Shown: positions 15,772-26,885, counted from the stretch's first letter. The stretch is DNA of 64,000 nucleotides from Amoebidium appalachense (GCA_963693365.1 CAVNZM010000006.1:10478001-10542000); one strand, 5' to 3'. Made by a program: numbers and translations. Notes: generated by a model not told the origin, from the sequence alone.

Positions 15772-16821
15772 CTGTGGTATTGTGTACACACCCTCATCTG
15801 GGGGAAGTTGTTTGTGCGGTCGATGTCGCTGGCGTGGGGGGCAAGGTGCTCCTCGGCAAGCCGGCGCACACTCTCCCGCAGCTGTGGGTGTGCATGTCAG
15901 ACCCCACATACTTAGACTAATCCTCGCCAGACACTGGCCTGTGTGCCCCGAGCAAACAAACGTGAACCCCGTGTACACAGCAGAAGCATAACTGTACAAT
16001 AAAGGCTGAAACTGACCTCAGGTTTTATGGCGGTGATAAGCAACACCACATAAACCAATAAGTCTCGCCTCCCTCCCCCCCCCCCCCCCCCCCCCCCGTG
16101 TAATCTGCCCTACCCAGGCCCGCCCAACACATAAAACACAAAATGCAACCAACCGGACGTATGAGTTCACACATACACTGACTGGTACGTACGAAGCATG
16201 CCACCCGCAGAGGTGTGCCTACTACCCCCTTATCCCTCCCCCCCCCCCCCCCCCTCCCCCCAAAACACGCCCCTTGCTTCCCTCCCCCCCCCCCCCACCC
16301 CCTTCCTGCTTCTGTCCCATCCCCGCCTTCCCACCCTCCCCTCCCTGTGGACACAGTACCTGCTCCTGGTCCTCGCTCAGACCGTGGGCAGCAGCTGAGT
16401 ATGCCCGTGAGCTGCGCTGGAGCAGCCCAGCCGCCTGAAGGAAACAGAATGAGTACCCAGAAAACGACACAATCAAAGATGCTACCGAGGAATGGTCGTA
16501 CGGGGTGGGGAGGATAGCGAAAGATGAGAAAAATTAACGGCCACAAGGAGTGGGGTAAGCTGACGAGCTGTAAGAAAAATCCCCCGCAAGAGGAGTAGAA
16601 AGTACGTGGGCACGGGAAGCAACTTGGGCTTAATCCCGTGCTTTACAAAGGCACTGGTTCCAGAAGAAGGGGTTGCCTCCCAACTACAAGATCACTTCCA
16701 CCGAGCATAAGCCACTGCAGAAAAAAGCCAAACAGGCACGCATTTCACGGCCACCTACGCAGGGAGCTGCGGCCTTAACGGCATTCCTCGTCAGGGAGGC
16801 GAAAGTGTTGCTAGCCAACAT
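9418..16821 (-). CDS. IVD: Isovaleryl-CoA dehydrogenase, mitochondrial
   Basis: Thirteen exons: 16821-16759, 16434-16360, 15881-15792, 15408-15357, 14934-14882, 14090-13974, 13325-13232, 12643-12513, 12072-11882, 11420-11339, 10793-10689, 10168-10096 and 9551-9418. Phases agree throughout and give 419 residues, close to the usual length. It is a flavoenzyme of leucine breakdown that oxidises isovaleryl-CoA to 3-methylcrotonyl-CoA and passes electrons to ETF in the mitochondrial matrix. The N-terminus ([20 protein letters not shown]) is Arg/Lys-containing and lacks acidic residues, as in a targeting peptide. The acyl-CoA dehydrogenase signatures [12 protein letters not shown] (159-170) and [13 protein letters not shown] are present. 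Glu279 in [11 protein letters not shown] matches the family-specific catalytic base, while the position used as base in medium-chain enzymes is Ala400 (GAGTSE). Together these separate IVD from other ACADs. Introns hold long G/C, GA and GT repeats, and most have a sense-strand C tract just inside the donor. Confidence 0.96.
10423..10526. repeat. (GT)n-(CG)n plus G homopolymer in an IVD intron
   Basis: A GT array (about 10423-10480) ends in CGCGCGC, then a G tract fills about 10503-10526. A further interrupted G-rich tract lies at 10624-10680 next to exon 11. Confidence 0.9.
10526..10622 (-). repeat. Dispersed repeat, short copy in an IVD intron
   Basis: Plus-strand landmarks GAATGCGGAACA, GGCAAACATTCCAAG and CAGTATGC align with the copy at 8641-8771. 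A G homopolymer abuts the same end as in copy A. Confidence 0.75.
11147..11333. repeat. (GA)n array and G homopolymer in IVD intron 10
   Basis: A GA array runs at about 11147-11230, and a G homopolymer at about 11309-11333 ends six bases from the splice donor of exon 10. Confidence 0.9.
11611..11650. repeat. 20-bp perfect tandem duplication
   Basis: GCTCAGTGTTTTTTATCATG occurs twice in direct succession within IVD intron 9. Confidence 0.95.
13174..13910. repeat. Clustered G homopolymers in IVD introns 6 and 7
   Basis: Uninterrupted G lies at about 13174-13215, and a further cluster of G tracts with single A or AT interruptions spans about 13751-13910. The sequence between is CA-rich and non-coding. 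Confidence 0.85.
15320..15351. repeat. G homopolymer abutting an IVD splice donor
   Basis: 32 G residues on the plus strand, which is C on the IVD sense strand, follow the GTTAGC donor of exon 4 directly. A comparable tract at about 15737-15770 lies about 20 bases after the exon 3 donor. Confidence 0.95.
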
Positions 16822-17270
16822 CTTTGTCTCTTTGCTGTGAGAAGCGACGGGGGAGAATGTGTTCTGCGGGCGGGTTTGAGAACGGCGCCGTTTTTCTTGT
16901 GTGCGGCATTTGGCCATGGCCGGTCGCAAGTGTGTACGTTTAGGGGAGCCAATCAGATCGCAGTCAGTGTCATTGCGTGGTTCCTATTGGTCGATAGGTA
17001 CAACCACGCGCACGGGTACTGGCTCAGCGTCGTCAGCGAGCACTGGCTGTGTGGGAACTTCCAAAAAAAAAAAAGTGGAACACGAAAACGGGAAAAAAAG
17101 GCTTACGAAAACGAAATATCTATCATACAAGTTGAGAACCGTGGTTGTCTATCTGCTAGAAAGTTCCAGAAGGCACACGTGTAGAGTGGTGAATCTCTAA
17201 TTTCTCTATTAGCACCTACTGAAGTGCAGGGGCTTTTTTATATGTGTTCAACGGGGCTTTAGTGGTAGCC
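16822..17270. promoter_or_regulatory. Divergent promoter region between IVD and the EEP gene
   Basis: The two start codons lie 449 bases apart on opposite strands. A CCAAT box (followed by CAGA) is at 16949-16953 and an inverted one (ATTGG) at 16986-16990, close to the middle. No TATA box is evident. Shared regulation is an inference from the geometry. Confidence 0.5.
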
Positions 17271-18161
17271 ATGGAGGAACGACACCTCAGTCTCCTCACG
17301 GCCAACCTGTTGGCACCCTGCAACAACCGCTATGATGGAGGTCACAAAAAAGAGAGTGCGGACCAGGACGCATACACCAGGCGCAATATAGCACTGGCCG
17401 ATTTACTAGTGAGTGCACACAGTGATATCATCTGTGTGCAGGAGTTCTGGTTTGAGCTGAGTCTTATGGAGATATACACCACACGGTTTCAAGACACTCA
17501 TACCACTTATAAAACAAAGCGGCCGGGGACAAAGCAGGACGGGTTAGTGTGTTTTGTGCACAAAGATGTCGAAGTGGTTAAGTTTGGAGACTTGAATTTT
17601 GCAGACGTAGGCCAGCGGGCAGCACAGTTTCTTCACGTACGTGTTACATCTTCTGATGGTCAGTATATGGAAAACGCGATAGTGGTCAACACACACCTTG
17701 CCGTGCCTGAGCAGGCATGGGACGAGCAGCACCGACAGGAACAGATAGCGGCTATAACGGGGGAGGTGGACAAGTATCTGAAGCAGGAAGGGTTGGAGGC
17801 CGTGTGCTTCATCCTCGGAGACCTGAACGGTATGCAGCACATACAGACCCACCTGGCAGACAAAGGCTACTACATAGCAGCTAACGTGGAGGGAGAGGAG
17901 AGCGCAGAAGCGCACGCAGAGAGCACGGAGGTCACACGCACAGTCACACACAAGACCGAAAAAGGCGGGGAGGTGGAAGCTGACTATGTGCTGTTTCGGC
18001 CTAGTGCCTCCACCCAGGTGGTGCTGCACAGGTGTGTGCTGCTGCCTGCCCAGTACCCGCCCTCCCCTTGGCCGGCCCAGTTCACCTTGTCGGATCATAG
18101 GCCACTGCTGGTGGAGTTGGCACTGGTCAGGGGAGAGGCGGGGGTTGAGCCTGCCGAATAG
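17271..18161 (+). CDS. Endonuclease/exonuclease/phosphatase-superfamily protein
   Basis: A single uninterrupted exon of 296 residues, unusual beside its intron-rich neighbours. The first in-frame ATG is at 17271; the open frame extends upstream without another ATG. Superfamily motifs occur in order: Asn12 (TANLLAP), Glu58 (CVQEFW), Asn140-Thr-His142-Leu, Asp184-Leu-Asn186-Gly, Asp238 and the C-terminal Ser274-Asp275-His276. These form the metal-dependent phosphodiester-cleaving site shared by DNase I, CCR4/nocturnin deadenylases and neutral sphingomyelinases. An acidic Glu/Ala/Thr-rich insert (about 206-234) lies between the DLN and SDH motifs. There is no signal peptide or membrane segment, so it should be a soluble intracellular enzyme. 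The substrate cannot be assigned. The unspliced structure could reflect an old retrocopy, but no poly(A) trace was seen. Confidence 0.85.
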   Translation: MEERHLSLLTANLLAPCNNRYDGGHKKESADQDAYTRRNIALADLLVSAHSDIICVQEFWFELSLMEIYTTRFQDTHTTYKTKRPGTKQDGLVCFVHKDVEVVKFGDLNFADVGQRAAQFLHVRVTSSDGQYMENAIVVNTHLAVPEQAWDEQHRQEQIAAITGEVDKYLKQEGLEAVCFILGDLNGMQHIQTHLADKGYYIAANVEGEESAEAHAESTEVTRTVTHKTEKGGEVEADYVLFRPSASTQVVLHRCVLLPAQYPPSPWPAQFTLSDHRPLLVELALVRGEAGVEPAE

Positions 18162-18540
18162 GCACGTTGTTTTCTTCTCTGTGCGCCTTTATAGAGTTGC
18201 ACCCCCCCCTCCCCCCCCCCCCCCCTCTCTCTCTCTCTCCCCCCCCCCCCCCCTTCCCCCACCCCCGCCCTTCCAGATGCCTCCCCTTTCTTCTCCGTTC
18301 CAGACGTACAAACTTGTATGTCTGCTCGTTTGATGCAGAGGGTTTTTTGCTCTGTGTTTACCTATGCACACACGCACATACCGACACAAATATACACACG
18401 AACATTTTTTCAAACACGCAAACACACGACGAACAAGCTGCATGCAGGCATGCACAGAGCCACACACATGCACCGGCACACACACCCACACTCGCTCGCA
18501 TACACAAATTCTTACACACACACACACACACGCACACACA

Positions 18541-18575
<35 letters not shown>

Positions 18576-19333
18576 AATATATGAAACACGTATGTATGCA
18601 AGTATGTGTGTGTGTATGTATGTTTAGAAGACTTCGTGTCTTGTTCAGCGTACTTTGTTCAGTTAATTTAAACAACAACACGACCAATGCACGTGTGCTA
18701 CCCCACCCTTCCCCCCGCCCTCCCCTCCCTCCCTGCATGCGTAAGTCACTCCTGTTTCCCCACCCACATGAGGCTACCCACTTGTTTCATCTATGTGCTT
18801 CTAGTAAGATGCGAGTGTAGGAGTTTATGGTTAACATGTCCACCGTTCATTTGTGTGACGGAAAGCAGCACGATTTTTCCCCCCTTTATCGAAAACACAC
18901 ACTAAGATCCCACCTCATGAATGTACATATGCCAGTAGCACAGTTCAACCTATGCCGTTACCATAGGCTTCTGAACATAAACACTGCTAAGACTGTATAA
19001 TAGAAAATCGAAGCTTTGTGAATTATTACGTAAAGGATATGAGATATAGGGCGCCGAGGGTGTTCAACAAACATCGGGGAGAAAGCATACATTCACTCCA
19101 TGACCTACCCCCCTCCCCCCCCCTCTCCCCTCCCCCGCCCCTTCTGACCCTTCCCCGATGCCCCCTCCCTCACAGTGTCTCTGTCTCCCTCCTACCTCCC
19201 CCTTCTCTCTTGCTCTCTCCTCTCTGTTTCTCTCCCCCCCCCTTCCCCCCTCCCCCCTCCCGTCCTAGGATCCTCTCTCCCCTGTCGAGATCTCCCTCTC
19301 TCCCTCTCCCCTGGGCCCCCGTCCCCCCCCCCC

Positions 19334-19364
<31 letters not shown>

Positions 19365-20129
19365 CGTTTCTCTCTCTCCCCCCTCTCTCTCTTCCTTCCC
19401 CCCCCCCCCCCCTCCCCCCTGTCTCTCCCTCTTCCCGGCTCTCTCACCGGTTGTTCTCTGTTCACATGTGGTTGAGAATAGGAAGTTAGGGATCTGGTAG
19501 TTGACATATGTGCTTTCTGCCTGCGCCACTGTGTTGATTTCTGTGAGAGTTTGATTTTATTTTGTTTAATGCCTTTGCTCCCATGTAGGCCACAACACAT
19601 TCCCCCCCCCCCCCCCCCCCCCCCCCCCAAAAGGCCCCACCATGAGTGGATATATTCAACATGATCCCGGATCCCGTTCCCATTATTTGCACGGTTAGAA
19701 GGGCGAGCCTTAAATTGGTGACACTGCCGATTGTGTTGCACACTTGCGAGATGTTTCCACGTTGGCTGTGTGGCTTATTGTGCTGGAGCGAGATCAAAAG
19801 TGGTTGCAGTCCTTTTTTTCATCACGGCCGAGCTAAGTAGCATTATTCCATAGGTACGTATGCAGTAGTAGGCTTGTGCGCATGCCGTGTCTTTTTCGAA
19901 ATCAATATTTGTGCTCTCGTGCCTGCAATTGCGTGGCGCGAAAGACACAGGCAGCACCATAGGCCAGTGCCCTCCCCCCCCCCTCTCTTTCTCTCTCCCC
20001 CTTCCCCCCCCCCCCCCCCCCCCCAGGTATCGACGGGGGAGCTTCCTAGAAGCCCCGTCTCCTGAGTTCCTATCTATATTTTTCTTGCTTCTGCTTACTG
20101 CTGCAACTTTAACCCCCGGCCTTTCCCAC
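18162..20129. other. Pyrimidine-rich intergenic spacer, no gene seen
   Basis: C/T-rich tracts at 18200-18262, 19109-19440 (a long CCCT/CTCT block), 19602-19628 (C homopolymer) and 19976-20024. CA-rich sequence lies at about 18366-18573. Frames here read as Pro-Ser-Leu or Thr-His low complexity. No promoter or exon was recognised. Confidence 0.65.
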
Positions 20130-20386
20130 TGCCCTTGCCTGCATAAGCAACCCTGCTCGTCTCTGATCAAGACGGGTGACCTACTCATGTTCAAGTGAAA
20201 CAGTATCTGAGTTGGGTTTCGTTAACGAGGGGAATAGGTCGAAACTCGGGTACTGTGGATGACGTGGGCCCCCCCTGAGGATGGGCTCTGCTTATTATGC
20301 ATACTCTTTATGTATGGCTTGCATTCTGCATCGTGTTATCCGTTTGTTCTTGTGTACTTCGTACTTTTTAACGCATTCAAAACCCC
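20130..20386 (+). repeat. Dispersed repeat, long copy B
   Basis: Same landmarks as copy A in the same order: GACGGGTGAC at 20171-20180, GAGTTGGGTTTCGT, GAAACTC, GAGGATGGGCTCTGC at 20277-20291, TATGCATAC, then GTGTACTTCGTAC. It runs straight into a C homopolymer beginning at about 20384. Confidence 0.8.
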
Positions 20387-20727
20387 CCCCCCCCCCCTCC
20401 CCCTCCCTCTGAAGCTCCCTCCCTTCCTCTCCTCTCCTCTACCCGAGTCCCCACCCAAACCTTAGCTGGCTTTATAACTACGTGGTTAATGTAGCCCCCA
20501 CGTCCCGTTTAACACCTAGCCTCCCACACGAAGCCATTCAATTGCGCTAGGACTTCCCGGTTAGGAGCAGGTTATAGCCACGTAACTGAACGGAAAGCAA
20601 CGAAAGTTGCACTCGGTCGATGGCCCGGGGCCTGTAGGGCCTTCCAAGTTCCGAGACCCCAGACGATCGAGACTCTGATGTCTGACCACGGCCCTCTCAA
20701 CACTCTGACAGCTCACTCTGACCTATT
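20387..20727. other. Unique spacer sequence
   Basis: C-rich at first, then non-repetitive sequence of even composition. I searched it for a tRNA-like B box and found none that folds convincingly. No exon seen. Confidence 0.5.
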
Positions 20728-20730
20728 AAA

Positions 20731-20848
20731 AGAGTAACCAATTATGGTTCGTAGATCTTTTTTTGTGCATTTTATTTGTTGGTTTGTAAAAAGAGTAACC
20801 AATTATGGTTCGTAGATCTTTTTTTGTGCATTTTATTTGTTGGTTTGT
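20731..20848. repeat. 61-bp-period tandem duplication upstream of the four-helix gene
   Basis: A 57-base segment beginning AGAGTAACCAATTATGG is repeated at 20731-20787 and 20792-20848, apparently without mismatches. Each copy contains a CCAAT motif, a GTAGATC site and a T7 run, so the duplication doubles a possible promoter element about 500 bases upstream of the next start codon. Confidence 0.95.
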
Positions 20849-20881
20849 TTTTACAAGTCATGGAATGGGTCCTCGAATGTG

Positions 20882-20929
20882 ATTGGCTTAAACGGCACCT
20901 TGTGTTTGCGCAAACATATCACTGATTGG
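20882..20929 (+). promoter_or_regulatory. Two inverted CCAAT boxes
   Basis: ATTGG occurs at 20882-20886 and 20925-20929, both as TGATTGGCT, about 400 bases upstream of the membrane protein start at 21321. Promoter function is inferred. Confidence 0.4.
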
Positions 20930-21320
20930 CTAATTGATCCCCAACAACTTCAGGACAGCACATAGTGGGTCAGTGACGCACCCGACCCAACCAAGTTACG
21001 CTGGTTGCTGAAGCTGGTTGTTGACTCAGGCTGAGTTTTCATTTATTCCATGTATAGTATCTGAGTCAACTTCCGAAGAGGCCGAAAGCTATGCCTGGTT
21101 CCCTCTTGCTTCATCACATTGCCTAGATCTGGTCATGTGCTCGACGGGCTGTTCTCGAGAATTCATTTCGTACCTAGGCAGATCCCATCACGATCTTTAA
21201 CTTGACCTAGGCCTATTCTCCAGTACACGGCTGACTCCCTGTAGGCCAAGTTCGGCCATATCTGATACACGGCAGCTGTGTACCATTTCGCATATCAGTT
21301 AAGTGGACTCATTGCTCGCA

Positions 21321-21926
21321 ATGACGGACTCGTGCTCCTTCGGTGGTGCGCTCATTGCAGCAGCGTCTCTTGGTTGCACCATTGCCGCCCTGGTCAGCCC
21401 CTCGTGGATACAGGCAGAAACAGAAGCAGGCCAGATAGTGCACGTGGGGCCAACTGGAGCATGTGGAAGTGACGAGAGCTGCATAGGTTACATGGTGAAC
21501 TTTACCATGTCAAACATCCCACACCCCACCGTGCTCAACCAGGAATTTTCAGTCAGCGAGTGGCGGGTGTGCTTTATCCTTCTTGCTGTGGCGGCGGCTT
21601 TCCTCGCTGTGGCATTCTCCCTTGGTCTGGCTAGCTGCTGCCTGAACAGCCTTTGTCTTTTCTGTGTGGGTGCCCCTCTTGGGTCCATTTCTGGATTGTT
21701 TTGCCTTGTAGCATTCGTCCTTGAGGTGGTTGGCGTTTGTTATTTTGTATACAGGTTTGATGCGGCTGGTGTTTGTGGGCCAAGGGCTGGGCCATTTCAG
21801 ATAGGAGACTGCACACTATCATGGGGCATGTGGTCATGCATAGGTGGCGTGGCAGGTTGCTTGGTGGCCACAGTTCTGTTTGGCACTGGTCCAATACGCA
21901 AGATTTGTGCCGGCAGAGGTAAGTAA
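21321..21926 (+). CDS. Four-helix membrane protein, claudin/PMP22-like
   Basis: A single-exon reading of 201 residues; the first ATG in frame is at 21321. Hydrophobic segments lie at about 7-27, 83-105, 113-145 and 168-188. Segment one ends in SPSW, with Trp29 placed like the first tryptophan of claudin-type loops. The first loop (28-80) carries a close cysteine pair, Cys48 and Cys54, and the second loop has Cys152 and Cys164. Both termini are predicted cytosolic. This topology and the W...C...C loop resemble the claudin/PMP22/LHFPL group, but the diagnostic GLW motif is absent, so membership is tentative. The last codons overlap a perfect GTAAGT donor-like sequence (21915-21920), so the frame could continue into an unrecognised downstream exon. 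Confidence 0.65.
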   Translation: MTDSCSFGGALIAAASLGCTIAALVSPSWIQAETEAGQIVHVGPTGACGSDESCIGYMVNFTMSNIPHPTVLNQEFSVSEWRVCFILLAVAAAFLAVAFSLGLASCCLNSLCLFCVGAPLGSISGLFCLVAFVLEVVGVCYFVYRFDAAGVCGPRAGPFQIGDCTLSWGMWSCIGGVAGCLVATVLFGTGPIRKICAGRGK

Positions 21927-22296
21927 ACATATGGATAGTACTTTTACATTTGTGATGATATAATGTGTGGTTAAGTTGTTTTTTTAGCGGCTCCCAAATT
22001 TTGGAGGGAGAAACCCCTACATATATTCAAATACTATGGCATCTAAGGAATTCGTGTATTTAGATTTCTAATTCTTTCTTGGAGTTCTTCTGTGTCTTTC
22101 TCCGCGACGCGCGCACGCTCACAAATGCTATCGTGTTTACCAACATCATCATCATGAAGCGAGACTACAGTTTATTATAAATGTGTACTCGCCATTCTTA
22201 TAACACTTCTCTTTTTGTCAACTTCACACCATCCTCAAAGAAATTGTGATCTAGTGATGCGCTCCATGCACACCGTGACGGCATCATGACACATAC

Positions 22297-22342
22297 ACAC
22301 TTGCACAACACTGCATAGTATACACTTGCACAACACTGCATA
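22297..22342. repeat. Short tandem duplication, 25-bp period
   Basis: ACACTTGCACAACACTGCATA occurs twice, starting at 22297 and about 22322. Confidence 0.9.
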
Positions 22343-22722
22343 AACAGACATGCACACACAACAACACGCTACTAAGCTGCTAGGATACATTCAACTTTAG
22401 CCGACGGTGCACATCTGTGTGTGTTGCTGAAGGTTCCGCAAATTCATTAGTAAAAACAGTCTTTTTTTTGCAGTCAAGCAAGGTTTCACTAGGTTTTTCG
22501 GTGCATAAGTTGGTCGTGTTGACATATAACAATGATTAGTACGTTTGTATTAGTTGATGATGGGGGGGGGGGGGGGGGGGGGGGGTTCAACACGAAGTGA
22601 GAGAGAAATTGGTTGTTTTTTTTTATAGAAGAGAAAGCGGATGTATTTGTGCACTAATGCATGCTCGCATCGAGAGTATACTCAGTGAATGCGTGCAACG
22701 ATGTGTCTGTGCGTGTGTTACT

Positions 22723-22764
<42 letters not shown>

Positions 22765-22988
22765 AGGGAACCCACACAACCCTCCAGTCAGCAGGGGGAG
22801 GGGAAGGTGGGGACCCACCTACTCAGGTGCCCACCCTACTCCACTGGCTGCCATGACTAGATTAATTCACCTCAGTGATCATATAGTAGCACTATGATTT
22901 AGCAGTAGTTTACTTACATTCCCACACTGCAGACATTAAAGGTTCGGAGTCCTCGATCACTTCAAACTCAGGCTACGCCGTACGGTCA

Positions 22989-23051
<63 letters not shown>

Positions 23052-24532
23052 ACACACACGCCCTTCCCCCCCCGAGCCCTTCATTCCCCCCCCCCCTGTT
23101 CCCCCCTCCCTCCCCCCCCCCCCCCCCCGGTGCGGCCTGGGGGGGACCCATCTCAAGTCTCCCCACCGTGTACGCGCACACGTGCACAGAATTGAAATTC
23201 ACACGTATCCATCATCACACGTACCGTAATACGCACACATACCACACGTGCACCCGCAGCCGAGGGCAAAAACCAGTGATGTGCACCTGCACATTACGAA
23301 GTACATGAAATTAAACTCACCCACACCACAAAAATATGGTTTAGTGCCCCCCCCCCTCCTCCCCCCCCCCCCCCCCCCTCCCCCCCCCTTCCCCAACACA
23401 CACACATACCAGCTGCACGGTGAGCACGTAGTGACTCCCTTCGCAAAAACGCCTTTTCAATTTCCTATATGGGTGTTAACGCTGCCCACCATCATTAACG
23501 ATTTGTAATAATTAACCGTAACGAATACAGGTTAGTGGGTGGAAAAGAGATCTTTGACCATCTGATTCACGCGTATTCGTACGGCCGGGGCGCGAGCGGG
23601 CGTGGGGGGAGGTGGGGGGGGGGGGGGGGGGGGGGGGTGGGAGGGACGCGCCGTCCCCTGCGGTTTCTTGAGGAGGGTGGGGGGAACACACTTACTCCAC
23701 GGATTAGGTGGTCAACCCCCCTTCCTCCCAGGGCCTGGCCCTGGAGCGAGGTGAGACTCTCTTGGGAACGTCGATATTTACCAATTTACCCCTCCTCCCC
23801 CCCCCCCCCCCCCCCCCCCCCCCCATTTCACTGGCAATTGCAGGAATCCCTAGCTCGATTAATCTCATCATACCCCTAAATGATATACGAATACATTTAC
23901 AGACTGAGTACTCTGAATCATTTTTATTCAACGTTTTATCCCATATATATATATACTGCCCTCCCCCACCCCCCCTCCTTTTTTTTATTTATTTTTTTTC
24001 TTTTTTTTTAATATAACCTCAGAGGTTACCGTCTCCCACTTGGCTCTGCCTGTACCCTCAGCTGCAGGCAGGATGGTATACCGATATCAGAATACCCATG
24101 TACCTATACACGTTCCTGCCTATGAGCATTCACACTAATAGGCCAGATCAGTCTCAGCCATGCTAGTGGGGACGGAAAGGGGTCCTGTCTCATGGAAACT
24201 ACCGTCTTCCACCAAGCACCGATTGTTACAGTACCCCACCTAGGTTGATTTTGGCGCAGTCAGCTAAGCTAACACACCTTTGCCAATCCTAACTACTGGT
24301 ACGCACTTAAGCTTAGCCCAGGGTTTTTGCCCCAGCTTCGCTAGTGGGAGTAGTACTCTGAATCAGGTGCAATGTCATTCTGCCTGGGGGTACTACCCGT
24401 ACCACTAGAGCACTAGTACTGTTGTAGGCAGACACAGCGAGGCTGAATTGTGGAAGACAGCTACCTGGAAATTAGCCACCGGGTCGGGTAAAGAGATTGA
24501 GGGGAGAGGGGGGGGGGGGGGGGGGGGGGGGG

Positions 24533-24568
<36 letters not shown>

Positions 24569-26122
24569 GAGAGGGGGGGGGGGGAGGGGAGGGGAAGGGG
24601 GGAGGTGGGGTGGGGGGGGGGGGGGGGGGTATGCATATGGGGGGGGGGGGGGGGGGGGGGGGGGGTTGCCGGGGAAGTGACCCGGGGACAAATTGCCAAC
24701 GGTTCCCCAACGTCTATGTACGTATACATGTATGTTTAATGCATAGTCCTGGACTATGCCATATGCTGGGAGAAGAAATCTCGATCGCGAGCTCTTATAA
24801 TTAGTACTAGTAACCTATGTACTGGAAGCTACTGCTGGGTTCAATGACCTTTAAACTCATAAGGATCAGGGGGGAGTGTCAGAAAGACTGTGCGCCCACA
24901 CCCCACTACTGCACTCCAAGGCCTCCTACTCTGACTGCACACCGGGCATGATGATGCAGCTGATATCGATGCAGCCACATGCACCGCAAGATGAGTTCCT
25001 CCAAATTTAAACCTCTATGTGCGGGGCGAAATTAAGGGATTTGCAAATTTCCGGGGATTTTCTGTTCGTCTTTTGACTTGTTTTCTTCAACCGGCGGAGA
25101 TTGGCGGCGCGGGCCCGGACCCGGCCTGGCCCGCCGTTCTACACGCTGAACCTTTGTTAGCCCCAAAAAGTGACCTTTAGATCCATGCGCAGCTGCCTTA
25201 TATAGTATGATCTGAAACTTTTGTCCAATGAAAATCGTTATCACTCCCAATTTGGAAAGTGACTTTCGGGCCAAAAAGCTACCTAATCGGATCGCTAAAA
25301 CGGTTTGGGTCTCTGCACGGTAGTATACCCGTGACTACTGAACCGGCCCGTATGAAAGGGATAGATATACCCGGCAGCGTTTTGTTTGATTCCTTTGCCA
25401 ACTTCATGCCGAGTGAAGGGAGTACTTGCTTGTGTACTTACCCCCCCCAAATGAAAATTTTTGTGTTTTTCAATTTAAAGGTTTGGGCATTTCAGGGGCT
25501 GAACATTAGCATATATATGAATGACAGTGTATGCGCGCAGCGTGCATGCTTTGGTGTCATCGATTGCATGATCATGAACATATATCCGGTTTATTTTGTT
25601 GTCAAAAAAAAGCATAAGCTATCTCTAATATATAGTAAGCTATGAAGCCCAAATACGGAACGACACCCCTCAAACAACAGTTCTTTCCATCAAAGAGCAC
25701 CCCTATTTCTGGTGTTATCTCTGATCCACACCCGCGCCGCTATCTGCATGCGGAGCTTATGCCCCAGTCTAGGTGTACGCTGCATGTATAAGGCGCGATG
25801 GTGATCCATGGAATCTTACGAGTGAGCCAACAGCAAGTGTATGCTAAGATACACTGTAATAAACACGTACACGTGCAATTGCACAATCACCTCTGTGCTT
25901 AACGAAACCCTTTTCAACAAAAAATCAAAAACATTTAAAGACAAGCAGAATTTAGTTACGGACGTGGGGACGTATGTATAGCAGATATATTGATATAATT
26001 AAATAGGAAGGAACCCTGGAAAGAACACTCCATGAAGGAGTTCTGGTCAGGGAAGGCTCACCTATATACAAATGCGACCCCATTTCAATAGGTTTGGGAG
26101 ATCGACGTCAAGCCTCTCTAAG

Positions 26123-26197
26123 CCAATCAGTAGTCAGTAGTGACGCCATTTTGATGCATTTTCAGCCAATTAATGTTGTTAATGAATTGCAGCCAAT
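26123..26197 (+). promoter_or_regulatory. Triple CCAAT cluster upstream of the second protease
   Basis: CCAAT occurs at 26123-26127, 26166-26170 and 26193-26197, each preceded by AG, 690-760 bases upstream of the start at 26886. Regular recurrence suggests a CCAAT-dependent promoter with a long 5' leader or an unseen leader intron. Confidence 0.45.
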
Positions 26198-26828
26198 CAC
26201 TGAACTCGAACCCGCCCAGTGCACCAGCGAGAACTCGCAGAAAACTTTGAAAGGAAGTATCAAACTGCGATGTTTTTCCCTGCCAATACATCATAACCTA
26301 CTCTTCTACTATACTCAGATTATTCTTTTTCTTTGATTTATGGCCAAGTATAACCAAGCGACGGGAAATCAAGATTCAGTAAAGTTTCAACATCGAAAAT
26401 CAACGCCACAGGGTTCGACCAAGCCAACATAGTATTGCAAACACCAAATTGTTGGTCGACTACCGAGGCTTACGCCAGCAGATGACAACATTGCCTGCGG
26501 GGACTTCGTGTGATATGAAGATAATACTAGCTCAGTGAATGACTATCGTGTTAGTTAGTAAATGTAATAGCATAAACCCTAACATTATCTACGACATAAT
26601 TATAAACGACAGGCTGTAGGCTGCAGCGTCCGAAACATTGCATATTTGCGCACGTGCACAGACAAGCACAAGTGATGCATTGAGGCTTACACTGATATTC
26701 GAACGGTAACCGGTTATATGTATTTCTGTATTAAAGAATATACAGGCAAATTTTGGGCAAGGGCACAGACGTCTCTTCAAACCGTGCGTGCGCGCGTACC
26801 GCCACCTTTTAGTGTTCAAACACAGATA

Positions 26829-26864
26829 GGCTCTAGCTAGGAGCTAGGTTCGAGTTCCAGAGCC
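26829..26864 (+). other. Hairpin in the likely 5' leader of the protease
   Basis: GGCTCT at 26829-26834 pairs with AGAGCC at 26859-26864, and an inner TAGCT/AGCTA pair lies between them. The arms end 21 bases before the start codon. It contains a GGTTCGAG that looks like a tRNA B box, but at 36 bases it is too short for a tRNA. Confidence 0.4.
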
Positions 26865-26885
26865 ATAAATGAAAAACCATTGAAA

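Larger units (their letters stand above)
21927..26885. other. Long intergenic spacer, no gene seen
   Basis: Contains G homopolymers at 22562-22585, about 22725-22763 and 23616-23637; C tracts at 22991-23037 and about 23795-23824; and a G cluster at 24510-24665. Between and after these lies unique sequence (24010-24500 and 24700-26880). I examined the frame at 25259-25645 and others and found no family features. The last 800 bases form the upstream region of the next protease. Confidence 0.6.

Noticed and set aside
22561-22586. Terminal poly-G as possible telomere or cloning-vector sequence
   Set aside because: G tracts are spread over the entire window, are flanked by unique sequence on both sides, and lack any telomere hexamer or vector match.
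25259-25645. 128-codon open frame in unique sequence
   Set aside because: It lacks an ATG at its start, shows no family motif, and has no consistent splice partners. It is probably chance.
26829-26864. tRNA-like B box GGTTCGAG
   Set aside because: The surrounding hairpin is only 36 bases, with no A box, anticodon arm or acceptor stem of proper length.
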